NCBI GenBank assembly: GCA_021323255.1
Contig: JAJTCL010000146.1
Span: forward strand, 1-6,690
Length of the DNA: 6,690 nucleotides
Source: Propionibacteriaceae bacterium
Lineage (GTDB): Bacteria; Actinomycetota; Actinomycetes; Propionibacteriales; Propionibacteriaceae
Direction: 5' to 3'
Both the position numbers and the translations under genes were made by a program. The notes under the pieces were generated by a model that was given only the letters and a program-made list of their open reading frames with translations, had not been told where the DNA came from and made no database searches. This document shows positions 1 through 5,399 of the stretch, one piece after another (the first letter of the stretch is position 1; each line of letters begins with the position of its first letter).

Positions 1-32
1 ACGCCCTTGGGTTCAATCCAGCGCAGCTCCAT
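1..32 (-). CDS. 5' end of an unidentified leftward gene (partial)
   Basis: The complement of 32-30 is an ATG followed by an open frame reading MELRWIEPKG to the window edge. A GAAGGGAG sequence (complement of 47-40) ends seven bases before this ATG, a near-ideal Shine-Dalgarno at ideal spacing, which is the main support. An in-frame ATG at 50-48 exists but has only a weak purine stretch before it. Ten residues are too few to name a family. The gene would be divergent from the spermidine-synthase-like gene, with only about 44 to 80 bases between the starts depending on where the latter begins. The call is inferred from the ribosome binding site and could be chance. Confidence 0.5.
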   Translation of the reverse strand, partial: MELRWIEPKG

Positions 33-39
33 GGCGAGG

Positions 40-47
40 CTCCCTTC
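40..47 (-). promoter_or_regulatory. Ribosome binding site of the leftward edge gene
   Basis: The complement reads GAAGGGAG, seven bases before the ATG at 32-30. It decides between that ATG and the in-frame ATG at 50-48, favouring the downstream one. Confidence 0.5.
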
Positions 48-76
48 CATCTCGTTTCTACACCACGCCACAGCAG

Positions 77-976
77 ATGGCGCCATCACCGATGACGGCT
101 GCCTGGAGTCGCATGGAGCGCCAAGGAGCGGCCTGGAAGCGGGCCAGCCTGGTGCTGCGCGCTGGGATTGACGGCGCGCTGCTCGTGCCGGATCTGGCCT
201 ATGCACGAGCCTTCACGCTCCGCGTCGGTCGCACCGACCAGTCCTACGTTGACCTTGATGATCCGCGACGGCTGGAATTCGACTACGTGCAGCGGTTGGC
301 CGATGTCATCGACAGCGTGGCTGAGCCGACCCAACGGCTTCGGGTGGTCCACGTTGGTGGTGCCGGCATGAGCCTGCCGCGGTACGTGGCGGCAACTCGT
401 CCCACCTCAGCGCAGCTGGTACTCGAGCCGGACATTGAGCTGACCGCCTTCGTCCGTCGACACTTGCCGCTACCGGTCCGCAGTGGGATCAAGGTGCGTG
501 GCATAGACGGTCGCCACGGCATTGCGGAGCTGCGCAACGGCTACGCGGACTTGGTGATCATCGACGCCTTCGTCGGCGCCCGGGTGCCGGCCGAGCTGAC
601 CACTGCCGGCTTCCTGGCCGATGCTCGGCGGGCTCTTGCCGATCATGGAGTGATCATCGTCAACCTCACCGATCGCGGCCCGCTCGGCTATGCGAGGCGG
701 GTGCTGGCCGGTGTGCGGCAGGCCTTTCCGCACGTGTTGTTGTGTGCCGAGTCGTCGACGCTGAAGGGTCGGCGCTTCGGAAATGTGATCATTGCCGGCG
801 GTGCGATGCCGTTGCCGTACGCCGCAATCGCTGAGCGGGCAGGGCGCCCACCCTATCCGTACCGCGTGCTACATGGCGCCCGGGTGCACCAGCTGCTTGC
901 TAACTCAGCACCGTTCAGTGACGAGGATGCCGAGCAGTCTCCCGAGCCTGGGCGCGGCCAGCTGCACTTCGCCTAA
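77..976 (+). CDS. Spermidine-synthase-like protein (Rossmann-fold, SAM-dependent methyltransferase-like)
   Basis: This 299-residue soluble protein has the layout of the spermidine synthase/SpeE-like family. Residues 55-75 (QSYVDLDDP then LEFDYVQRLADV) match the family's N-terminal substrate-side strand. The Rossmann glycine motif is VGGAG (93-97), an acidic turn LEPD (116-119) fits the ribose-binding position, and IDGR (143-146) and IIDAF (161-165) follow. Authentic aminopropyltransferases carry GGGDG and a DxxDP gate. Here the glycine-loop aspartate is missing and DAFV lacks the second aspartate, so polyamine synthesis is doubtful. Many actinobacteria encode such proteins and their substrate is unknown to me. 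No Shine-Dalgarno precedes the ATG at 77; ATG 92 and ATG 113 are alternatives, the last having GGAG four bases upstream, and recognisable homology begins only near residue 24. The C-terminal tail from about 280 is acidic and proline-rich. The gene converges on the aminotransferase gene. Confidence 0.85.
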   Translation: MAPSPMTAAWSRMERQGAAWKRASLVLRAGIDGALLVPDLAYARAFTLRVGRTDQSYVDLDDPRRLEFDYVQRLADVIDSVAEPTQRLRVVHVGGAGMSLPRYVAATRPTSAQLVLEPDIELTAFVRRHLPLPVRSGIKVRGIDGRHGIAELRNGYADLVIIDAFVGARVPAELTTAGFLADARRALADHGVIIVNLTDRGPLGYARRVLAGVRQAFPHVLLCAESSTLKGRRFGNVIIAGGAMPLPYAAIAERAGRPPYPYRVLHGARVHQLLANSAPFSDEDAEQSPEPGRGQLHFA

Positions 977-988
977 TGACGCAGACAC

Positions 989-2158
989 TCATGCCGGCTT
1001 GCGCAGAGCGTCGAGTCTGCGGATCGCCTCGGCAAGCACCTGCTCCTGCTTGCAGAAGGCCCAGCGCACGTACGGCCTGCCAGCCTCAGTCCTGTCGTAG
1101 AACACCTGATGCGGGATCGCGACGATGCCGCAACGGGTCGGGAGCTGCCTGCAGAACTCAACGCCGTCGGTGTAGCCCAGGGGCCGCACATCAGTGGTCA
1201 TGAAGTAGCTGCCCCGCGGCAGGATTGGCTCGAGCCCGATTGACCGGAAGCCCGCCGCTAGCTGGTCCCGCCTGTCCTGAAGGTCCAACCGGGCTTTCTC
1301 GACCCACTCGTCGCCTTCGTTGAGCGCGCGGGCGACGGCTGGTTGGAACGGCGCGCCGGAGACATAGCTGAGGAACTGTTTCACTGCTGTGATCTCGTTG
1401 ATCAACTCCGGTGTGGCGAGCGCCCAGCCGATCTTCCAGCCAGTGGCGGAGAAGGTCTTGCCTGCAGAGGAGATCCGTACGGTCCGCTCTCGCATGCCGG
1501 GCAAGGTGGCTAACGGGAGGTGTTCGGCGTCGTCGAAGGTCAGATGCTCATACACCTCGTCGCAGATGACCAGCACGTCGTGCTGCACCGCCAGTTCCGC
1601 GATCGCGGCCAGATCACTGCGATCCAGCACCACGCCGGTGGGGTTGTGCGGTGAGTTGATCAACAGAGCCTTGGTCCTGGGCGTGAAGGCTGCCGCCAGC
1701 TCGGCGTGATCCAGCCGGAAGTCGGGCCCGAACAGCCCCACACCGACACGTTGCCCGCCGGCCAGCTCGATGGAGGCGGCGTAGGAGTCGTAGAAGGGTT
1801 CCAGGGCGATCACCTCGTCGCCCGGATCAACAAACGCCAGGATCGACGCCGCAAGTGCCTCGGTGGCGCCGGTGGTCACCAGGATCTCCGACTCCGGGTC
1901 GTAGCCTAGACCGTACGTTCGCCGGCTGTGCGCGGCGATGGCCTGCCGCAGCGGCAGAATCCCACGCCCGGGCGGGTACTGGTTCATGCCGCCGGCGATC
2001 GCAGCGCACGCCTCCTCGAGCATGAACGCTGGACCGTCGGTATCTGGGAAACCCTGCCCGAGGTTGATCGACTGCGTCGCGAGGGCCAGTGCTGACATCT
2101 CGGCGAAGATGGTGGTTGTGGCCGATCGGATCCGGTCGGCTTTCCAGGCGGAGGGCAT
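989..2158 (-). CDS. dapC: Class I/II PLP-dependent aminotransferase, DapC-like (Rv0858c type)
   Basis: This is a full-length 389-residue fold-type I aminotransferase. Seen in the sequence are INLGQGFPD (31-39), the YPPGRG substrate loop (61-66), SPHNPTG with Asn172, the cofactor-contacting Asp200 and Tyr203 in CDEVYEH, the Schiff-base Lys234 in SSAGKTFSATGWKIGW, and the carboxylate-binding Arg365 in VRWAFCK. By memory it follows M. tuberculosis Rv0858c along its whole length, including FAEMSALA near the start and PLGY near the end. That family is annotated as N-succinyldiaminopimelate aminotransferase (lysine and diaminopimelate synthesis). Close relatives include methionine and kynurenine/glutamine aminotransferases, so the substrate is inferred, and actinobacteria often carry a second dapC-type gene. 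An in-frame TAG four codons upstream limits extension, and a TAGGGT box six bases before the ATG suggests a leaderless message. The gene is divergent from gabD and convergent with the spermidine-synthase-like gene. Confidence 0.9.
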   Translation of the reverse strand: MPSAWKADRIRSATTTIFAEMSALALATQSINLGQGFPDTDGPAFMLEEACAAIAGGMNQYPPGRGILPLRQAIAAHSRRTYGLGYDPESEILVTTGATEALAASILAFVDPGDEVIALEPFYDSYAASIELAGGQRVGVGLFGPDFRLDHAELAAAFTPRTKALLINSPHNPTGVVLDRSDLAAIAELAVQHDVLVICDEVYEHLTFDDAEHLPLATLPGMRERTVRISSAGKTFSATGWKIGWALATPELINEITAVKQFLSYVSGAPFQPAVARALNEGDEWVEKARLDLQDRRDQLAAGFRSIGLEPILPRGSYFMTTDVRPLGYTDGVEFCRQLPTRCGIVAIPHQVFYDRTEAGRPYVRWAFCKQEQVLAEAIRRLDALRKPA

Positions 2159-2159
2159 A

Positions 2160-2178
2160 GGGAGACCCTAGTTCTCCC
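2160..2178. promoter_or_regulatory. Inverted repeat over the aminotransferase -10 box, possible operator
   Basis: GGGAGA (2160-2165) and TCTCCC (2173-2178) are exact inverted arms separated by seven bases, a 19-base dyad. It overlaps the predicted -10 box. If the transcript starts at the ATG, the dyad lies upstream of the RNA and could act only as DNA, such as a repressor site. Six-base arms can also occur by chance. Confidence 0.3.
2165..2170 (-). promoter_or_regulatory. -10 box of the aminotransferase gene, leaderless spacing
   Basis: The complement reads TAGGGT, followed by CTCCCT and then the ATG at 2158. Transcription starting seven bases after the box would begin on the A of the start codon. 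No clear -35 hexamer lies 16-18 bases upstream. The AGGG inside the box could instead act as a Shine-Dalgarno, seven bases from the ATG. Confidence 0.5.
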
Positions 2179-2208
2179 GGATCCGCATGAGGTATGAGGC
2201 GTACGTGA

Positions 2209-2224
2209 CCGGGGATAAGCCCGG
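2209..2224. repeat. Short inverted repeat in the divergent promoter region
   Basis: CCGGG and CCCGG flank a six-base GATAAG centre. It lies mid-way between the two divergent starts, upstream of both proposed -10 boxes. It may be a second protein site or a chance GC-rich dyad. A direct repeat of ATGAGG with a 7-base period (2187-2199) lies just to its left. Confidence 0.2.
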
Positions 2225-2247
2225 AGCGACCACCGAGACCGCAGAGT

Positions 2248-2253
2248 TAGGCT
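2248..2253 (+). promoter_or_regulatory. Possible -10 box for gabD
   Basis: TAGGCT matches the actinobacterial TANNNT consensus. A start about seven bases downstream would give a leader of roughly 33 bases carrying the gabD ribosome binding site. No good -35 hexamer is visible; a TTGACG at 2258-2263 has no partner -10 at proper spacing. Confidence 0.4.
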
Positions 2254-2279
2254 CGAGTTGACGAGTGTGACGGTGAGCC

Positions 2280-2286
2280 AGGGAGG
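2280..2286 (+). promoter_or_regulatory. Ribosome binding site of gabD
   Basis: AGGGAGG ends six bases before the ATG at 2293. It is a strong Shine-Dalgarno and fixes the gabD start. Confidence 0.85.
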
Positions 2287-2292
2287 TTATCG

Positions 2293-3768
2293 ATGTCAGA
2301 AGCGTCGGAAAAAGCGTTGCTGGAGTCGGTACCGGACGGGCTGTTCATCGGGGGTGAATGGAGCCCGGCCATCTCCGGTCGCACATTGGATGTGCATGAT
2401 CCTGCGACCGGCGAAGTGATCAAGACCATTGCCGACGCAGCCGTCGATGATGGTGCCGCGGCGCTGGATGCAGCTGTGAACGCTGAGGCGGCCTGGGCGA
2501 AGACACCACCTCGGGAACGCGCCGAGGTCCTGCGGCGGGCGTTCGATCTGGTTCAAGAACACAAGGACGACGTCGGCCTGCTGATGACCCTGGAAATGGG
2601 CAAACCGCTGGCCGAGTCCAAGGCTGAGGTCAGCTACGGCAGTGAGTTTCTCCGCTGGTTCTCCGAGGAGTCGGTGCGGATCTTCGGCCGTTATGGAAGC
2701 AACCCTGAGGGCACCGGGCGGATGATCGTCTCGCAACATCCGGTCGGGCCGTGCTTCTTGATCACTCCCTGGAATTTCCCCCTCGCCATGGCGACTCGCA
2801 AGATCGCTCCGGCAGTTGCCGCTGGCTGCACCGTGGTGATCAAGCCTCCGGAGCTCACCCCTTTGACCACTTTGTACTTCGTCAAGTTGCTTGCCGAGGC
2901 CGGCCTACCGCCGGGTGTTGTCAACGTCATTACGACGTCCACGTCGGGGAAGGTTTCGGGACCGATCATCGCCGATCCCCGGCTACGCAAGCTCAGCTTC
3001 ACCGGATCGACCGAGGTGGGTCGCAAACTCCTCGAACAGGCCGCCGCCAACATCCTGCGGACCTCCATGGAGCTCGGCGGCAATGCACCTTTCCTGATCT
3101 TCGACGATGCTGATCTTGGTGCTGCCGTTGACGGGGCGATGATGGCCAAGTTCCGCAACATCGGTCAAGCCTGCACAGCCGCGAACCGGTTCATCGTGCA
3201 CCAGGCCGTCGCCGACGAGTTCGCCGCTCGGGTCACCGAGCGGGTGCAGGCGTTCAACATCGGACGCGGCACGGAAGAGGATGTCCAGATCGGCCCGCTG
3301 ATCAACGCCGACGCCGTGCAGAAGGCAGACGCGCTGGTGCGCGACGCCACCTACCGCGGCGCCAAAGTGCTGACCGGCGGCCATCCGATCGAGGGGCCGG
3401 GCACGTTCTACGAACCCACCGTCGTCACCGGCGTACGCCCCGGCAGCGACATCCTCCGGGAGGAGATCTTCGGACCCGTGCTCAGCATCGTGACCTTCGG
3501 CGATGAGGACGAAGCGGTGCGGATCGCAAATGACACCGAATATGGCCTCGTCGGCTACGCATACACCAAGGACCTGGCGCGCGGTCAGCGCCTTATCGAG
3601 TCCTTGCAAACAGGGATGCTGGGCCTCAATGTCGGGGTAGTTTCCAATGCCGCAGCCCCCTTCGGTGGCGTGAAACAGTCCGGGATTGGGCGTGAGGGTG
3701 GCTTCGAGGGGATTCAGGAGTATCTGTCCACCAAGTACACCCTGACCCCTAACCCGTTCGCCGGCTGA
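2293..3768 (+). CDS. gabD: NAD(P)-dependent succinate-semialdehyde dehydrogenase (GabD-like aldehyde dehydrogenase)
   Basis: This complete 491-residue aldehyde dehydrogenase would oxidise succinic semialdehyde to succinate in the cytoplasm, the last step of the GABA shunt or of a 2-oxoglutarate decarboxylase bypass. Visible parts are TPWNFP with oxyanion Asn161, cofactor Lys184 in KPPE, FTGSTEVG (236-243), general-base Glu260 in MELGG, nucleophile Cys294 in GQACTAANRF, and Glu391 in EEIFGPV. The C-terminal APFGGVKQSGIGREGG followed by GIQEYLSTKY is the pattern I associate with the succinate-semialdehyde branch. Glu187 in KPPE is compatible with NAD use. The residue two after Cys294 is Ala296, whereas E. 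coli GabD and human SSADH have a second cysteine there that can form a regulatory disulfide. No transaminase (gabT) or permease gene is adjacent, so the substrate rests on family resemblance alone. The gene is preceded by its own promoter region and followed two bases later by a long palindrome. Confidence 0.9.
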   Translation: MSEASEKALLESVPDGLFIGGEWSPAISGRTLDVHDPATGEVIKTIADAAVDDGAAALDAAVNAEAAWAKTPPRERAEVLRRAFDLVQEHKDDVGLLMTLEMGKPLAESKAEVSYGSEFLRWFSEESVRIFGRYGSNPEGTGRMIVSQHPVGPCFLITPWNFPLAMATRKIAPAVAAGCTVVIKPPELTPLTTLYFVKLLAEAGLPPGVVNVITTSTSGKVSGPIIADPRLRKLSFTGSTEVGRKLLEQAAANILRTSMELGGNAPFLIFDDADLGAAVDGAMMAKFRNIGQACTAANRFIVHQAVADEFAARVTERVQAFNIGRGTEEDVQIGPLINADAVQKADALVRDATYRGAKVLTGGHPIEGPGTFYEPTVVTGVRPGSDILREEIFGPVLSIVTFGDEDEAVRIANDTEYGLVGYAYTKDLARGQRLIESLQTGMLGLNVGVVSNAAAPFGGVKQSGIGREGGFEGIQEYLSTKYTLTPNPFAG

Positions 3769-3770
3769 GC

Positions 3771-3847
3771 TCCTCAAAACTGACGCCGGTTTCCCGCGCA
3801 CGACGTCCGGACGGCGTGTCGCGCCAACTGGCGTCAGATTCTGAGGG
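3771..3847. repeat. Long imperfect palindrome between gabD and pyrE
   Basis: Almost the whole gap folds on itself. The outer arms (3771-3791 with 3826-3847) pair as TCCTCA, AA, then CTGACGCCGGTT against its complement, interrupted by one A-A mismatch and one bulged C, with two G-T pairs. After a small internal loop the inner arms pair: CGCG with CGCG, then CACG with CGTG past one bulged T, and CGT with ACG after one A-G mismatch. This gives roughly 33 pairs around a CCGG tip. It starts two bases after the gabD stop and ends 12 bases before the pyrE -10 box. No T-run follows, so it is not a canonical intrinsic terminator. It could be a U-tract-less terminator and 3' stabiliser for gabD RNA, or a dispersed REP/MITE-like palindrome. 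Confidence 0.75.
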
Positions 3848-3859
3848 GACTCACTCAGT

Positions 3860-3865
3860 TAGGGT
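3860..3865 (+). promoter_or_regulatory. -10 box of pyrE, leaderless spacing
   Basis: TAGGGT is followed by six bases and then GTG at 3872. Transcription starting seven bases after the box would begin on that GTG. The -35 region is not recognisable. The same bases include AGGG, which could serve as a weak Shine-Dalgarno. Confidence 0.5.
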
Positions 3866-3868
3866 GCG

Positions 3869-4432
3869 GTGGTGACCACACCGGCCGTTGCACAGGACAC
3901 TGCCGAGCTGATTGCTCAGATCAAGGCTCTAGCGATCGTCCGCGGCAGGGTCGTCTTGGCTTCTGGACGTACCGCCGACTACTACGTCGACATGCGACGA
4001 GTCACCCTGGACGGGGCGGCGGCGCCTGTGGTCGGCCGGGTGATGCGGGCTCTGGTCGCCGATTGGGACTTCGAGGCGGTCGGTGGACTCACCCTCGGGG
4101 CCGACCCGGTTGCCACGGCCATGCTGCACGCCGCAGCCGCTGCCGGTGAGCGGCTCGACGCATTCGTGGTCCGCAAGCAAGGCAAAGCGCACGGCCTGCA
4201 GCAACGCATCGAAGGGTCACCTGTGGCGGGTCGCCGCGTACTTGCCGTGGAGGACACCAGTACCACCGGTGGCTCGGTTCTGACCGCTGTTGAGGCGCTA
4301 CGCGAGGCTGGTGCTCAGGTGATCGGAGTTGCCGTCATCGTCGACCGCAACACCGGCGCGAAGCAGGCCGTCGAGGCGGCCGGACTCGAGTACCGCTCCG
4401 CGATCTCGGCTTACGAGCTCGGTTTGGAGTAA
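3869..4432 (+). CDS. pyrE: Orotate phosphoribosyltransferase
   Basis: PyrE joins orotate to PRPP to give orotidine 5'-monophosphate and pyrophosphate, the fifth step of pyrimidine synthesis, and works as a dimer. The 187 residues are of normal actinobacterial length. SGRTADYYVDMRR (32-44) is the family's N-terminal signature. VRKQGKAHG (101-109) supplies the Lys103, Lys106 and His108 loop that reaches PRPP in the partner subunit, and VLAVEDTSTTGGS (124-136) is the PRPP-binding motif with its Glu128-Asp129 pair. Two GTG codons abut at 3869 and 3872. The second fits a leaderless start from the TAGGGT box, so the true protein may be one residue shorter. Upstream lies the palindrome. Downstream, lemA is 121 bases away with its own promoter-like sequence, so pyrE may be monocistronic. 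Confidence 0.95.
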   Translation: MVTTPAVAQDTAELIAQIKALAIVRGRVVLASGRTADYYVDMRRVTLDGAAAPVVGRVMRALVADWDFEAVGGLTLGADPVATAMLHAAAAAGERLDAFVVRKQGKAHGLQQRIEGSPVAGRRVLAVEDTSTTGGSVLTAVEALREAGAQVIGVAVIVDRNTGAKQAVEAAGLEYRSAISAYELGLE

Positions 4433-4465
4433 GGGTCCTCGGAGCGCCTCGCTGCGATCACCAGC

Positions 4466-4471
4466 TAGGGT
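4466..4471 (+). promoter_or_regulatory. Possible -10 box for lemA
   Basis: TAGGGT lies 34 bases after the pyrE stop. A start about seven bases downstream would give a leader of about 76 bases before the lemA ATG. No -35 element is apparent. Confidence 0.4.
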
Positions 4472-4473
4472 GA

Positions 4474-4554
4474 ATGGACTGGCTTTGGTCGAATCTTAAG
4501 ATGCTGCCCTTTGGCAAAGCTCGGGGCGCATGCGTGCAAGCTAAGGAGATCTGA
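4474..4554 (+). CDS. Possible 26-codon upstream reading frame of lemA
   Basis: An ATG at 4474 opens a frame beginning MDWLWSNLKMLPFGK that ends in TGA at 4552-4554, sharing its last base with the lemA ATG (TGATG). Such overlap is typical of translational coupling. Against it, the ATG is only two bases after the proposed -10 box, so a transcript from that promoter would start inside the frame, and AGGG is only three bases from the ATG. An internal ATG at 4501 could still be used. About 64% of third positions are G or C, which looks lower than in the neighbouring genes. I recognise no family. Confidence 0.2.
   Translation: MDWLWSNLKMLPFGKARGACVQAKEI
4542..4548 (+). promoter_or_regulatory. Ribosome binding site of lemA
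   Basis: TAAGGAG ends five bases before the ATG at 4554, a strong site that fixes the lemA start and places the transmembrane segment at the very N-terminus. Confidence 0.85.
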
Positions 4555-5366
4555 TGGGTACCGCCATCACCGTGATCATCATCATCTTGGTGATCCTCGT
4601 CATTCTCGCGCTCATCGGAATGAGCTCATACAACGGCTTTGTCAAGTCGCGGAACCTGATTCAGGAGTCCTGGCGGCAGATCGATGTTGAACTCAACCGC
4701 CGTTATGAACTGATCCCCAACCTTGTCGAGACAGTGCGGGCGTACGCCGCGCACGAGCGCAACACCTTGGAGGATGTCACCAGACTTCGCAGCCAGGCTC
4801 AGCAGCTCTCGCAGTCCGAAGGCGCACTGCCAAGCCAGCAGCGTGCCGACGTCGAGGCTGAGTTGTCTGGTGCGGTGCGGAACCTGATCGTCAGCGTCGA
4901 GGCCTATCCCGATCTCAAGAGCAACCAGAACTTTCTGGAGCTGCAACGGCAGCTGGCCGAGACAGAGGACCGGATCGCGGCTGGTCGTCGCTTCTACAAC
5001 GCCAATGTCCGGGTTTACAACACCAAGATCGAATCTGTGCCGACCAACATCATCGCCAACATGTTCAACTTCGAAAAGGCAACGTACTTCCAGGTTGACG
5101 AACCAGCCGTCCGGCAGGCGCCTGATGTCAACTTCGGCGAGATCGCCTATCGAGGTGATCAGGATCAGCGCCAGCTCCCGCCACAGCAGGCGGCGCCGCC
5201 AGTGCAGTTCGACGATCGGCAAGGTGACTTGCTGCCCAACCCCCAGGAGTACCAGCAGCCGCCCCAGGGCTATCAGTCACCGCAGCAGGGTGGCTCTCAG
5301 GCGCCACCACAGCCAGGTGGCTATATGCCGCCGGAAACCGGGCCACAGAATCCCAACCAGCGGTAA
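4554..5366 (+). CDS. lemA: LemA-family membrane protein with long Pro/Gln-rich tail
   Basis: LemA proteins are widespread membrane-anchored helical proteins of unresolved function. Residues 5-23 are an uninterrupted Ile/Leu/Val transmembrane helix with almost no residues before it. The family core follows: YNGFVKSRNLIQESW (26-40), IDVELNRRYELIPNLVETV (43-61), then helices through the conserved DLKSNQNFLELQRQLAETE (120-138) and RFYNANVRVYN (146-156), ending with FNFEKATYFQVDEP (171-184). A typical LemA stops near residue 185-195. Here about 75 further residues are rich in Gln, Pro and Gly (roughly 200-270) with repeated QQPPQGY-like units, and are probably disordered. Similar tails occur in some actinobacterial LemA proteins. 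The membrane-associated partners often seen beside lemA (TPM-domain proteins or HtpX) are absent; the next gene in the same direction is an aldo/keto reductase, whose frame opens directly after the TAA. Confidence 0.93.
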   Translation: MGTAITVIIIILVILVILALIGMSSYNGFVKSRNLIQESWRQIDVELNRRYELIPNLVETVRAYAAHERNTLEDVTRLRSQAQQLSQSEGALPSQQRADVEAELSGAVRNLIVSVEAYPDLKSNQNFLELQRQLAETEDRIAAGRRFYNANVRVYNTKIESVPTNIIANMFNFEKATYFQVDEPAVRQAPDVNFGEIAYRGDQDQRQLPPQQAAPPVQFDDRQGDLLPNPQEYQQPPQGYQSPQQGGSQAPPQPGGYMPPETGPQNPNQR

Positions 5367-5399
5367 GTGATGCGGGGGTCGGGGGAGATGCCCGCGGAG

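Noticed and set aside
2258..2263. TTGACG as the -35 element of gabD
   Set aside because: A -10 at normal spacing would fall on the ribosome binding site (2281 onward), which has no TANNNT match.
2983..3801. Long minus-strand open frame of 272 codons across the gabD gene
   Set aside because: It is antisense to gabD, whose catalytic motifs and strong ribosome binding site are intact. Its translation has no recognisable family, and long shadow frames are usual in GC-rich DNA.
3771..3847. Canonical Rho-independent terminator for gabD
   Set aside because: The hairpin is far too long and is followed by TTCTGAGGGG-type sequence with no T-run, so it was listed as a palindrome of uncertain role instead.
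4433..4460. Terminator after pyrE
   Set aside because: Only a four-pair stem (AGCG/CGCT) is visible and there is no T-run.
4626..5222. Minus-strand open frame of 198 codons across lemA
   Set aside because: It is antisense to a clear LemA-family gene, has no recognisable motif or ribosome site, and is explained by GC-rich codon bias.
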